A stretch of DNA of 41,646 nt from Marisediminitalea aggregata. Lineage in GTDB: Bacteria > Pseudomonadota > Gammaproteobacteria > Enterobacterales > Alteromonadaceae. Of the stretch, positions 7,964 through 15,224 are shown one piece after another; positions within the stretch are counted from its first letter, which is position 1, and every line of letters begins with the position of its first letter. The notes under the pieces were generated by a model. The model was not told the DNA's origin, did not search any database, and saw only the letters and a program-made list of their open reading frames with translations. Position numbers and translations under genes: made by a program. The stretch lies in NCBI RefSeq assembly GCF_900129565.1, contig NZ_FQWD01000010.1, forward strand, positions 1 to 41,646. Reading direction: 5' to 3'.

Positions 7964-8361
7964 TTGATTCGCCCTGTGCTGATGTTTTCACGTGCACACC
8001 ACTGCTTCAGGGCCTCAACAATATTTTGTAGTTGGCCTCTTTGTGCACGGTATAACGATTTTCCATCTGTAAAGCGCTTGCAGAACGCTTCCATCGCTGA
8101 CCTGTCTGGTGTGTTCAAACAGTTCTCTTCCCCTAACCGCATCCACAAAAATTTAATGGTGCGGACCAGCTTTGCGTTCTTATTGTTCGGCTCCCAGCCC
8201 AAGCGTTTAAACTCGTTTAAAACTGCTTTAATTTCGGTTTTATTTAGTTCCGTACTGCTAGATTTACCGGTAATGCGATTAAGCAGGGCCAGGTAATCGG
8301 CTTGGTCCATGTTCAGCTTTACCTGGGCTGCTTTAATTTGACGGCGTAGTGGCTCACTCAT
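7960..8361 (-). CDS. gemA: GemA-like regulatory protein (Mu gp16 family, DUF1018)
   Basis: A 133-residue protein of the GemA/DUF1018 family. Typical features are the N-terminal RRQIKAAQVKLNMDQADYLALL segment (shortened here to IKAAQVKLNMDQADY at about 9-23), the LNEFKRLGW block near 48-56 and KLVRTIKFLWMRLG near 62-75. In Mu, GemA alters host gene expression and DNA topology and is encoded with Mor; the same gemA-mor order is kept here. It overlaps the upstream small gene and the downstream mor gene by a few bases each. Confidence 0.85.
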   Translation of the reverse strand: MSEPLRRQIKAAQVKLNMDQADYLALLNRITGKSSSTELNKTEIKAVLNEFKRLGWEPNNKNAKLVRTIKFLWMRLGEENCLNTPDRSAMEAFCKRFTDGKSLYRAQRGQLQNIVEALKQWCARENISTGRIK

Positions 8362-8551
8362 TGTTTAACCCTGAATCCTTTACATACTTTTCGGAAGCAA
8401 TAAGCGCTGAGTTCAAATTTCCGAAATCTTGAATCACCAATTGGCCAACTTGAGGGAGCACATCATCAACAAACGTTCTCAACATTTTGATCGTCTGTTT
8501 CATGTCATTATTTTCAGCTGATAGCTGATTCAACTGTTCGATTAAACACAT
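8354..8551 (-). CDS. Small protein of unknown function
   Basis: I do not recognise this 65-residue acidic helical protein. The first 35 residues could form a short coiled coil (LIEQLNQLSAENNDMKQTI...). It has GGAG ten bases before its ATG and overlaps the gemA start by 8 bases, which supports it as a real gene of the early operon. Confidence 0.65.
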   Translation of the reverse strand: MCLIEQLNQLSAENNDMKQTIKMLRTFVDDVLPQVGQLVIQDFGNLNSALIASEKYVKDSGLNNE

Positions 8552-8553
8552 TT

Positions 8554-9162
8554 TTAAGACTCCAATGTCTCAGCACGGTCTTTTACAAACCGGTATACAT
8601 CACCAAATTCGCGCACTTCCTGTTCTGTAAATCCTGCATCCTGGAGATCTTTCAGCTTCAGCGAATTGAGTAACCGGAAAAGTAACGACGTGCCATTGTT
8701 GGTTAGCTCATTGGTGTTAAACAGGTCGGCGATGCTCCCAGGGTTAACCTGGTCAACTTCTGCCGCCTGTGGTTGTTCAGCTGTCTCTAATGGAACAGTT
8801 TTGGCTGCTGGGGCTTTCTGGGGCTTTTTAGGCTTAGCGGGTTGCTTGGGCTTTGCAGGCGTTTCCATTACATTGCCAGCGCGGCTGTACTTCTCTACTC
8901 GACCTTTTACCGATGTGTGTACCATTAATTTGTTGGCTGTGGCTTTTTCAACACCTGATTCGGACAGAGTGTAAGTGCCGTTCTCAAGTAATATTACCAA
9001 TTGCTCAATACGCAGTTGGCGCAAGCAGTGGGCAACTTCGTACTGGTCTAGTCCACTTTGGTTACGGATGTCTTTCGGAAAAATCATTTTTGAAGACCGA
9101 GCAAGTACTGAAAGCACGATCATCTTTTTTTCTAAATCGGAGCGGGGTGCATCTTTGAACAT
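8554..9162 (-). CDS. Winged-helix-like protein with a Pro/Lys/Ala linker
   Basis: A 202-residue protein starting MFKDAPRSD. The N-terminal ~75 residues look like a winged helix: LSVLARSSKMIFPKDI, then LDQYEVAHCLRQLRIEQLV, then a beta hairpin with LLENGTYTLSESG. A linker at about 95-125 is made almost only of Pro, Lys and Ala. The C-terminal ~50 residues are helical (LFRLLNSLKLKDLQDAGF). A DNA-binding regulatory role is inferred. A GTG start four codons upstream is possible, but GAGG lies eight bases before the 9162 ATG, so the shorter form is preferred. Confidence 0.7.
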   Translation of the reverse strand: MFKDAPRSDLEKKMIVLSVLARSSKMIFPKDIRNQSGLDQYEVAHCLRQLRIEQLVILLENGTYTLSESGVEKATANKLMVHTSVKGRVEKYSRAGNVMETPAKPKQPAKPKKPQKAPAAKTVPLETAEQPQAAEVDQVNPGSIADLFNTNELTNNGTSLLFRLLNSLKLKDLQDAGFTEQEVREFGDVYRFVKDRAETLES

Positions 9163-9179
9163 GGTTTTCCTCACTTACG

Positions 9180-9353
9180 TTAATTGATTTCGGAGTAACT
9201 TAAGCCAAGCTCCCTGGCTAATTGCACGTCTTCCCATTTACGGCGATTCTTACACTGTTTTTTTTGCTCCTCAGTTACTCTGGTGCTGGGTACCGTGGTG
9301 TTTTCGCTGTAGCGGTCTTTTGCGCTTTTAATGACAAAGTGCCCTGGTTTCAT
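9180..9353 (-). CDS. Small unknown protein, 57 residues
   Basis: A short minus-strand frame beginning MKPGHFVIKSAKDRY and ending LGLSYSEIN. It has a strong AGAGGAG ribosome site eight bases before the ATG and exactly fills the gap between two neighbouring genes of the same operon, which supports it as real. The C-terminal half is basic and then helical (RRKWEDVQLARELGLSYSEI), resembling the recognition part of a small helix-turn-helix. No function can be assigned. Confidence 0.68.
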   Translation of the reverse strand: MKPGHFVIKSAKDRYSENTTVPSTRVTEEQKKQCKNRRKWEDVQLARELGLSYSEIN

Positions 9354-9369
9354 GGTGTAACTCCTCTGG

Positions 9370-9615
9370 TTACTGCACCCCGCCCATACTGGCCGGGATG
9401 GTTTCTCTTGATTCCAAGCGAGCTGCGGTGTCTCTTAATGCTGCGATACCACTCTCACGGTGAATGTTGCTGATATAGTCAGAGACGGGGTCGTTTTGTT
9501 TGAACGGTGTAACGACTAAAAAGAACCCCATGTCTTCGCCGTAAATGCGGCGAAGCTTTTTCGTTAGAATCTTTGCTACCTCCCGTAATTCACGCTCTTG
9601 CTGTAACGTTGCCAT
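9370..9615 (-). CDS. Small unknown phage protein
   Basis: An 81-residue protein starting MATLQQERELREVA. It has an N-terminal charged helix, then a hydrophobic beta strand (GFFLVVTPF) and a helical C terminus (SGIAALRDTAARLES). GGAGG lies eight bases before the ATG at 9615; an in-frame TTG one codon upstream is unlikely to be used. It overlaps the end of the preceding gene by 26 bases. Function unknown. Confidence 0.68.
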   Translation of the reverse strand: MATLQQERELREVAKILTKKLRRIYGEDMGFFLVVTPFKQNDPVSDYISNIHRESGIAALRDTAARLESRETIPASMGGVQ

Positions 9616-9844
9616 CAAGTGCCTCCATCGTATTTTTGCGATGTGACTCTACTACTCGAGCAACATCTATTGCAGACTCACCAACCTGAACCGATACACC
9701 GTTGTCCATAATGATTTGGGTGCCTATGAAGTGATCTTGCATGCCTTGGCCCTGAATGCCTTTCCACAGGCAGACTTTTGCCAGGTCTACGCCAACAGAC
9801 ATTTCACTTTCTCTGCCAAACCCTCTAAAAACATGTGTTTTCAT
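9590..9844 (-). CDS. Small unknown protein, paralogue of its upstream neighbour
   Basis: An 84-residue protein. Its C-terminal half (GTQIIMDNGVSVQVGES near 41-57) aligns with the equivalent part of the next gene upstream (GTEITLDSGETILVGET), and both are followed by a V-x-(R/K)-(V/I) helix. The two probably arose by tandem duplication. The pattern of a short beta pair around a D-x-G turn recalls small FlbD-like or phage repressor-accessory proteins, but I cannot name it. ATGA overlap with the upstream gene and a GGAG site support translation. Confidence 0.68.
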   Translation of the reverse strand: MKTHVFRGFGRESEMSVGVDLAKVCLWKGIQGQGMQDHFIGTQIIMDNGVSVQVGESAIDVARVVESHRKNTMEALDGNVTARA

Positions 9845-10059
9845 GCGATTTCTCCTTCAGCTTTCTTGAGCGTTTCCTCAAGGATTTTCGTAACCTGATT
9901 CGGGGTTTCCCCTACCAGGATTGTTTCACCGCTATCTAAAGTGATTTCGGTACCGCCGTAACCCAATGAGCTTTTGTGCTCCCAATTAGTGATACGCTCC
10001 AGAACTACACCAACTCGTTTGCTTGACGGGAAAAAACCTGTAAATACATATGGTGTCAT
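9841..10059 (-). CDS. Small unknown protein, paralogue of its downstream neighbour
   Basis: A 72-residue protein starting MTPYVFTGFFPSSKR. An in-frame ATG five codons upstream (10074) exists, but GGAG lies ten bases before the 10059 ATG, inside the longer version, so the shorter start is preferred. Both members of the pair share an N-terminal (Y/H)VF-x-GF motif as well as the C-terminal V-G-E block, so the duplication covers the whole protein. Function unknown; position is early operon, just after the HU gene. Confidence 0.67.
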   Translation of the reverse strand: MTPYVFTGFFPSSKRVGVVLERITNWEHKSSLGYGGTEITLDSGETILVGETPNQVTKILEETLKKAEGEIA

Positions 10060-10077
10060 TTGATGTTTCTCCATTGG

Positions 10078-10094
10078 GGGGCGCTTAGCGCCCC
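10078..10094 (-). terminator. G+C-rich hairpin after the HU gene, no T run
   Basis: GGGGCGCTTAGCGCCCC is an odd palindrome centred on one base, giving a 6- to 8-bp stem. It lies 7 bases beyond the HU stop codon and just before the next gene's ribosome site. No T tract follows on either strand, so it is more likely an mRNA-stabilising or partial pause hairpin than a true terminator. It could raise HU mRNA level above that of downstream genes. Confidence 0.35.
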
Positions 10095-10101
10095 GGTTAA
10101 G

Positions 10102-10377
10102 TTATGCGTTTACGGCATCTTTTAAGGATTTACCTGCTTTAAATGCAGGCGACTTGGAAGCGGCAATGGTGATCGCCTCTCCTGTTGCAGGGTTGCGCCC
10201 CTGACGTTCGCTACGTTCTTTCACTTCAAAGTTACCGAAGCCAGTGAGGCTAACCTTGTTGCCTGCAGCCAGGGCGTTAGTGACGGCATCGGTGAATGCA
10301 TCCAGAGCGCGTGCCGCTGAGGCTTTTGACAGGTCTGCATTAGCGGCGATTGCATCGATTAATTGTGCTTTGTTCAT
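10102..10377 (-). CDS. HU-family DNA-binding protein
   Basis: A 91-residue HU protein, normal family length, starting MNKAQLIDAIAANADLSKA. The beta-arm signature is complete: GFGNFEVKERSERQGRNPATG near residues 46-66 (two overlapping blocks) and the C-terminal AFKAGKSLKDAV helix. HU bends DNA non-specifically; in Mu the host's HU is needed to assemble the transpososome at the left end. A longer frame upstream is not preferred, since GAGAG lies seven bases before this ATG. The gene lies in the early operon after A and B, consistent with a phage-supplied transposition cofactor, which is inference. Confidence 0.93.
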   Translation of the reverse strand: MNKAQLIDAIAANADLSKASAARALDAFTDAVTNALAAGNKVSLTGFGNFEVKERSERQGRNPATGEAITIAASKSPAFKAGKSLKDAVNA

Positions 10378-10464
10378 AGTTACTCTCTTTGTTGTTAAGG
10401 GCTTATGCCCGGTTTTTAACGGCTCTGTTGCCAGTGCCAATGGTGGCGACGAAATCGGAGTGCT

Positions 10465-10620
10465 TTACTCTTCTTCATCGCCGTGAACTTCACTTGTTCT
10501 ACAAATTTTTGCTGGGAACTCACCCATAATGTTGTTAGCAATTGATATCCCGATAGATATGCCTTTCACAACGTCAGGGTCTTCAATTTCAATGTCATTT
10601 AATTTAATCCGCTTCGTTTT
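10465..10620 (-). pseudogene. Out-of-frame continuation of the next gene, or an orphan frame
   Basis: A minus-strand frame reading ...KRIKLNDIEIEDPDVV..., ending HGDEEE, is open from an A8 run (10617-10624) to a stop at 10465 but has no good start codon of its own. Its composition looks protein-like. With one A fewer in the run it would join the upstream 50-residue frame into a single protein of about 96 residues. Either a 1-base indel broke the gene, or slippage on the A8 run fuses the two frames in some products. The -1 direction at the A AAA AAC motif reaches a stop within six codons, so only +1 or -2 would fuse them. Confidence 0.5.
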
Positions 10621-10756
10621 TTTTCAAAAGCGTGAGGATTTGGCCTAACTGGTCCTTGCGATGTTGATAGACTTCCTCAATTTGCATTAGCAACTGAGAG
10701 GCTTCTTGGCTAACGGAAGCCGATTCAACAACTGACGTATCTACATTAAGCGGCAT
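10604..10756 (-). CDS. Small unknown protein ending at an A8 tract
   Basis: A 50-residue frame starting MPLNVDTSVVESASV; it overlaps the end of the DUF3164 gene by 11 bases and reads a helical segment (ASQLLMQIEEVYQHRKDQL) before ending LLKKNEAD just after an A8 run. The last four residues differ in character from the rest, and a related reading frame continues beyond (see 10465-10620), so this may be the truncated front half of a longer protein. The start lies close behind the DUF3164 stop in an arrangement typical of coupled phage genes. Confidence 0.52.
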   Translation of the reverse strand: MPLNVDTSVVESASVSQEASQLLMQIEEVYQHRKDQLGQILTLLKKNEAD

Positions 10757-11417
10757 TGGCTTTCTCCTCTTTGGTCTCAACCTGGGGAGCTACGGCAGCG
10801 ATGCTGCTAAATTGCAACGGCATGGCTACCCAGGAGTCATCGTTAATGTTGCGAATGTAAAAGCGCAGGTAAGCCTTACTGCCGCTAATAAACAGGCTCT
10901 GCATGAGTGCTGCCTTGGCACCGACGTACAGTGGGTGGTCAATATCTTTATTCAACAGGTCGATTAACCGAGAGGTAGAGTACTTACCGTTCTTAGCTGT
11001 GGTGGCGATATCAATAAACTTAACCGCGTCCGGCCCGGCTTGCTCTTTGAGTACGTCTGAGTACAAAGCAAACTTTTGAATGGCTACTTCAATGCTGCTG
11101 TCGTGTTCAATGCGATCATCAACGGCACGCTGAATTTTGTACTTGCCATTCACGCTAACGAACTGCACGTTGCCCTTAATTTTGGTGAACTTCTTTATGC
11201 CGTGCTCTTCCACGCAGCGCTTAATGGTTTCTTCAATTAGGTGCATTGCGGTGAACTTAAATTCGGCCATTTCGTCGTGCAGGGCTTTGGCTCTGGGAAA
11301 TATCGTATTTACCAGGGCGTCCTCTTCGCGCTCAAGGTCGGTTAGGTTTTCCAGTTTTACCAGGTCGCCATTGGCACGCATGGTATAACCAGGGGGGATC
11401 TGAAATTCGTCTGTCAT
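10746..11417 (-). CDS. DUF3164 family protein
   Basis: A 223-residue protein starting MTDEFQIPPGYTMRANGDLV. It matches the DUF3164 family common in transposable phages just after gene B: the opening GY-x-M-x-x-x-G segment, LVNTIFPRAKALHDEMAEFK near 35-54, then a KIKGNVQFVSVNGKYKIQRA block near 82-101. The biochemical role is unknown. A start 13 codons upstream is open, but AGGA lies nine bases before the 11417 ATG. It follows B closely in the transposition operon. Confidence 0.85.
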   Translation of the reverse strand: MTDEFQIPPGYTMRANGDLVKLENLTDLEREEDALVNTIFPRAKALHDEMAEFKFTAMHLIEETIKRCVEEHGIKKFTKIKGNVQFVSVNGKYKIQRAVDDRIEHDSSIEVAIQKFALYSDVLKEQAGPDAVKFIDIATTAKNGKYSTSRLIDLLNKDIDHPLYVGAKAALMQSLFISGSKAYLRFYIRNINDDSWVAMPLQFSSIAAVAPQVETKEEKANAA

Positions 11418-11465
11418 GGTTTGTTCCTGTTTGGTTAGTTTGTTTGTGTGTGACATGCTCCCCCC

Positions 11466-12497
11466 TTATATGGCTGATGCCTTACGCGGTATTGCTGGAG
11501 GGTGTGCAATACCCATATAGGATTTAGCAATTTTGGCCATTAGCTCGCGGCTAATACCGCCATAGCTTTGGCTGTTTTCGCGAGAATGCTTATCGAGCAT
11601 GAGCACCTGCTTAATCAAACTCTTGATTAGCTTTCTGGCGCTGCCGCCAACCAGGTCAAAGGCGTACCGGGCTACCTCGTCGAAGGTCTCGTATTTTGTG
11701 ATCATGTCTTCGGTGATGTAGGGCTGCATCAGCAGCTTTACGTCTTCAGGCGATATCTTGTTGATAATCTCGGGCCAGAACACCACGCGACTTTCAATCA
11801 GGTCGTAGCGGTTGTCGCCCATGGCTACCATGTTGCGCAGGTTTACGTTACCGGCCAGTACTACACCGCAGCCGGTAGCATCGGATATGGTGCGTAATGG
11901 ATCGGGCGTGTCTTTTTGGCATTTGTCGGTTTCGTCAAGAATGATTAAGCGGCCCGTGTCTTTAAGCTGTTCCACAATGGCGGCAACTTTGGCGCTTTTG
12001 CGGTGCTGACGTCCTGTTTTAATGCTTAGGGCATCCAGCAGCATATCGATAACCGCCGTGCTGTTTATTACTTCGCTGCCGCATAGATAAATGGTGTTGG
12101 GGTGCAGCTCGGCGTAGTGGCGTAGGCTGGCAGACTTACCCACACCAGGCGAACCGGCCACAACGGCAAAGCCGCCTTCAGCTCTGGCCATGCGGCAGGC
12201 ATGCTGCACAATCATCCAGATGCTGGTTTCGATAAAATCACCTGGGCGGTGTTCGCGCTCGGTGTCTTCCATAATGGGCAGGATTTTGGCAAGCAGGCCA
12301 TCGGCCTTAACCGCATGACGACCGGCTAGCAGCGTTGAAATGTACGCATCACTTACCCCGGCGCAACGTGACAGCCAGCGGTTTGTACGCGATGGGCTGG
12401 CGTTCATCCAGTCGATAATGTTGTTAACGTGGGTAATATCCTGCTCCGAATAGTTCTCGTTAAAGCTGGCAGGTTTATCAATGGTTTTAGCGGCCAT
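11466..12497 (-). CDS. B: Transposition ATPase B (MuB-like AAA+ protein)
   Basis: A 343-residue AAA+ ATPase with the MuB/TniB/ExeA layout. An N-terminal helix-turn-helix lies at about 38-70 (TNRWLSRCAGVSDAYISTLL). The Walker A motif GSPGVGKS is at 115-122, and Walker B LIILDETD at 184-191. The C-terminal region (SARKLIKSLIKQVL near 288) corresponds to the lid helices. MuB binds DNA as an ATP-dependent filament, selects targets, stimulates A, and protects the phage from self-insertion. The gene overlaps A by 11 bases and has GGAGAG before its ATG. Confidence 0.93.
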   Translation of the reverse strand: MAAKTIDKPASFNENYSEQDITHVNNIIDWMNASPSRTNRWLSRCAGVSDAYISTLLAGRHAVKADGLLAKILPIMEDTEREHRPGDFIETSIWMIVQHACRMARAEGGFAVVAGSPGVGKSASLRHYAELHPNTIYLCGSEVINSTAVIDMLLDALSIKTGRQHRKSAKVAAIVEQLKDTGRLIILDETDKCQKDTPDPLRTISDATGCGVVLAGNVNLRNMVAMGDNRYDLIESRVVFWPEIINKISPEDVKLLMQPYITEDMITKYETFDEVARYAFDLVGGSARKLIKSLIKQVLMLDKHSRENSQSYGGISRELMAKIAKSYMGIAHPPAIPRKASAI

Positions 12498-14208
12498 GGG
12501 TAGTCTCTCCTGGGTAAATGGATAACGGGTCGAAGTCGTCGTTTTCTTCGGGTTCTGGGTCGGGAGCCTGGATAACGTTTTGCATCAGGCTGTCAAAGTT
12601 CAGGTCGTCGTTCTGTGGTGCCTGAGCTGCCATAAGGTTGCTGAAGCTCTCTTCCAGTTGGTCAATATCGCTGGCTTGCTCAACATGCAGCGGGATATCG
12701 CGCCCGGCTTCCATACGCTTTTCGTGGATCTTGTTGTTAAGGCGTTTGGTTTGCTCCAGCAGGCGTTTGCGCTGCGCGTCTTCAATACGGCTGGTAGAGA
12801 TATAGTCTTTCTTGTTTTTCAGCGTGGCAGTAGTGAGCCAACGTCCGTCCATGTCGAACAGACGAATGGTGCTGTCGTCGTGCAGGTCGTACTCTGCAAC
12901 GAGCTTTTTACCTTCGTACTGGTAAAGGTATTCACTGATGTATTTACGCTTGTGTAGCGTTACCAGCGAGCGGGAAACGGTAACCTCTTCTCGGGGCTTA
13001 ACCAGTAAATTGTGATCCACCACCGGAACACGATCTAACTGGGCCCATAACTCAGCTGGCGTAGTATTTGGTTCTTCGGGGTGAGGCCGGTTGTGGTACA
13101 AATTCAACCAGTCTGTAAACGCTTCACACCATTCATCCACAGTAGGAATATGGATCTTGCCTTCAGCTGCTGCTTTTTCAGCTTTTACAGAGCTGCTGAA
13201 CAAGCGGCTGGCGTCTGGGCTCATGTCGTAACCGCAGTACGTATCAAAGTCTTTGCCGAAGTCGTCTTCCATTGTGCGGAAAAAGCGTTCAACGTTTTTT
13301 GCTTTAGCGTTACCAGGTAATGCCCAAATTGGCTCAATACCAAACGATGCATAAAACCCGGATGTTTCGCTGTTCATTAGCTTAGATTTAAAGCCGCTGC
13401 CGTTATCGATATGGATAAGCGCCGGCACATGGTTATGGGTGCCCATGGCATGGCTTAACGCAGCCATGGTGCTAATACTGGATTCAGCAACACTCAGGTA
13501 CCAGCCAACAATGTAGCGGCTACGTACGTCCATAAAAACTGTAAGTTCGGCACGCCAGAGTTTGCCGGTACGCGGGTGGCGCAGGTATTCGTCGATGGTG
13601 TGGCCATCGCCCTGGAACAACACGCCTACCGGCAGGTTTTCGGTGGTACGCGATATATGTTCACGCAGCGCGTCTTTGTATTGCTTGCGGCCCATTCGCC
13701 AGGGCGAGCGTTCCTGCAGGTCAGCTGGCAGCGTGCTAAAGAAGTAGCGCACATTGTGTTCTTTGGCGCTTTTAAAGCCGTATTTTTCGCGCAGGTCGCG
13801 GGCAACCTTACGTATGCTGGGCTTCTGTGGCTTGTGATATAACTCAAGCGCACGGGCTTCCCAGCCGTAGTCGTTGCGGGATGTGCCATTGTGCTTGGGA
13901 AGCAAACCATTTTTGCCCGTATCGTCGTAGGCTTTACACCATAAGCGGATGGTGGCAGGTTTAGGACCATTTAATGCAATGTAGGCTTTTACCAATGCTT
14001 CGTCGGCTTTGTTGTGTTCACACTGCTGAATAACGTGTGCCAGTGCCGCTTGCATGGTCATTGTGGTTGCCGCTTTTTGAACAGCGGTAACCATGTGCAT
14101 GCGTTTGCTGGCAATAGAGCGAGCTTTTTCGGTTGCGCGTGACCAAGGGTCACTGTCGTGAATAACCTGCTCTACGATTTGGTTAAATTGGTGAACAGCA
14201 GGATGCAT
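12487..14208 (-). CDS. A: DDE transposase A (MuA-like)
   Basis: A 573-residue Mu-type transposase. The catalytic triad is visible: D201 in QGDGH, D268 in HIDNGSGF and E307 in KNVERFF. The first two keep the 67-residue spacing of MuA D269 and D336. A Mu-type C-terminal beta-barrel domain follows (NTTPAELWAQL to WLTTATLKNKK), then a charged tail expected to contact B. D201 is 68 residues nearer the N terminus than MuA D269, and MuA residues 1-76 form the enhancer-binding domain, so that domain is probably missing here. It should bind the prophage ends, cut and join them to target DNA both for integration and for replication. Its start codon overlaps the stop of the DUF3102 gene. Confidence 0.96.
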   Translation of the reverse strand: MHPAVHQFNQIVEQVIHDSDPWSRATEKARSIASKRMHMVTAVQKAATTMTMQAALAHVIQQCEHNKADEALVKAYIALNGPKPATIRLWCKAYDDTGKNGLLPKHNGTSRNDYGWEARALELYHKPQKPSIRKVARDLREKYGFKSAKEHNVRYFFSTLPADLQERSPWRMGRKQYKDALREHISRTTENLPVGVLFQGDGHTIDEYLRHPRTGKLWRAELTVFMDVRSRYIVGWYLSVAESSISTMAALSHAMGTHNHVPALIHIDNGSGFKSKLMNSETSGFYASFGIEPIWALPGNAKAKNVERFFRTMEDDFGKDFDTYCGYDMSPDASRLFSSSVKAEKAAAEGKIHIPTVDEWCEAFTDWLNLYHNRPHPEEPNTTPAELWAQLDRVPVVDHNLLVKPREEVTVSRSLVTLHKRKYISEYLYQYEGKKLVAEYDLHDDSTIRLFDMDGRWLTTATLKNKKDYISTSRIEDAQRKRLLEQTKRLNNKIHEKRMEAGRDIPLHVEQASDIDQLEESFSNLMAAQAPQNDDLNFDSLMQNVIQAPDPEPEENDDFDPLSIYPGETTHGR

Positions 14209-15224
14209 TATTTACGCCCCCGTTTTTTACGAGGTTTGGTAGCATCGTTGTGCAGCAAAATAATGGTTTGGCGTTTGTTTTCGGCCTCTTCCCATTCTGC
14301 TTCACTATAGGTAGGTAACTCGGCATCAACGCCGGTTAAGTCATCGCCAAAATGCTCTTCCAGGCGACTTATGGCCAAGCCAATTTGTTTGTATGGCGCG
14401 GCTATAAAGTGATACAGCGCTTGTGCAGCCATTTTAGCTTGTGCGTAGTCTAGGTTAGGGGCAATCAGCCGCTCTACCAGGTTAACCGCGCTCAGGCCGT
14501 GTTCGTGAAGCTCCTGGCTCACTGATGGGGCTTCCTGGCGGATCATAGCGACCAGTGGCATGAGTCCGTAAATCTTCTCAGGTGCCTTGGTTATTTTTTC
14601 GCGATTCATTTCGTTAATCGCGTCGGCGTGCTGTATTTGCAGCTCTTCAAGCTGCTTCTTCAAATTGGCATTCTGGGCTTCAAGTTTGCTTTCGCTTTCA
14701 AAGTCCAGGTTCATTTGTTTTACCGCTGTTTTAAGGGCGCGCACGGGCATTTTGCTTAGTTCCTGCAGTTCTTCTGGCTGCAGTGATTTGATCTTTTCTT
14801 CCGGGAGACGGGTGAGTTCGTTTAGTTGGCTAAAGCTGAATGATTCAAGGGTGATGTTTGCATCAATTTCTAATTCGCTCGACGTCGAGCGATTTAAATC
14901 TTCAGATGGCAAATACGAAGACGTCTTCGTATTTAGAGCTGGACAATTCAGAATCAGGTCAGCAACGGCAATCCGTTGCTGAGCAATTCTTACTTGAATT
15001 CCACGTTTTTTTAACTCTGAATCAAACTCACCATGCGGCAACTGCTCTTTTAGTGCTTTATACGCCAGGCCAGCTTTAACGTGGTACAGGCAGGCATATA
15101 CCTCGCTGTTTTCTACAATGGCCCATAGCTCGTTTTGCTCGGCTGGTAATGTAAACTCTTCTTCTCCCAGCTTTGTAATCAGCTGGTGCATAATGGTGTT
15201 AACTGGTGCTGCAGGCTTAGTCAT
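14208..15224 (-). CDS. DUF3102 family protein with coiled coil
   Basis: A 338-residue protein starting MTKPAAPVNTIMHQL. The DUF3102 signature LPHGEFDSELKKRGIQVRIA lies near residues 63-82; it is often found in phage and plasmid proteins with a ParB-like or regulatory character. A coiled coil spans about 180-215 (KLEAQNANLKKQLEELQIQH), and the end is very basic (KPRKKRGRK). The start at 15224 has GGAGG eight bases upstream and is chosen over an ATG eight codons earlier. The stretch encoding residues ~81-117, a low-complexity linker between domains, is made of a remarkable run of DNA palindromes (14875-14982). It lies directly before A, with one-base overlap. Confidence 0.78.
   Translation of the reverse strand: MTKPAAPVNTIMHQLITKLGEEEFTLPAEQNELWAIVENSEVYACLYHVKAGLAYKALKEQLPHGEFDSELKKRGIQVRIAQQRIAVADLILNCPALNTKTSSYLPSEDLNRSTSSELEIDANITLESFSFSQLNELTRLPEEKIKSLQPEELQELSKMPVRALKTAVKQMNLDFESESKLEAQNANLKKQLEELQIQHADAINEMNREKITKAPEKIYGLMPLVAMIRQEAPSVSQELHEHGLSAVNLVERLIAPNLDYAQAKMAAQALYHFIAAPYKQIGLAISRLEEHFGDDLTGVDAELPTYSEAEWEEAENKRQTIILLHNDATKPRKKRGRK
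14875..14982. repeat. Cluster of four palindromes inside a coding region
   Basis: Four dyads lie within 108 bases. They are a perfect 18-bp palindrome at 14875-14892 (core CGACGTCG), a 10-bp one at 14891-14900 (GATTTAAATC), and a perfect 24-bp palindrome at 14911-14934 (core AGACGTCT). The last is a 10-bp stem with a CAAT loop at 14959-14982 (TCAGCAACGG / CCGTTGCTGA). The first and third share the core GACGTC and their centres are 39 bp apart. Perfect dyads this long are far beyond chance in coding DNA, which suggests selection at the DNA or RNA level. Confidence 0.9.

Noticed and set aside
10604..10630. A AAA AAC heptamer as a -1 programmed frameshift signal in the small gene
   Set aside because: The -1 frame meets a stop within six codons. 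Only +1 or -2 would reach the downstream open frame, so it is not the classic mechanism.
12580..12957. Plus-strand open frame antisense to transposase A
   Set aside because: It is a shadow of the conserved C-terminal part of A; there is no ribosome site or domain.
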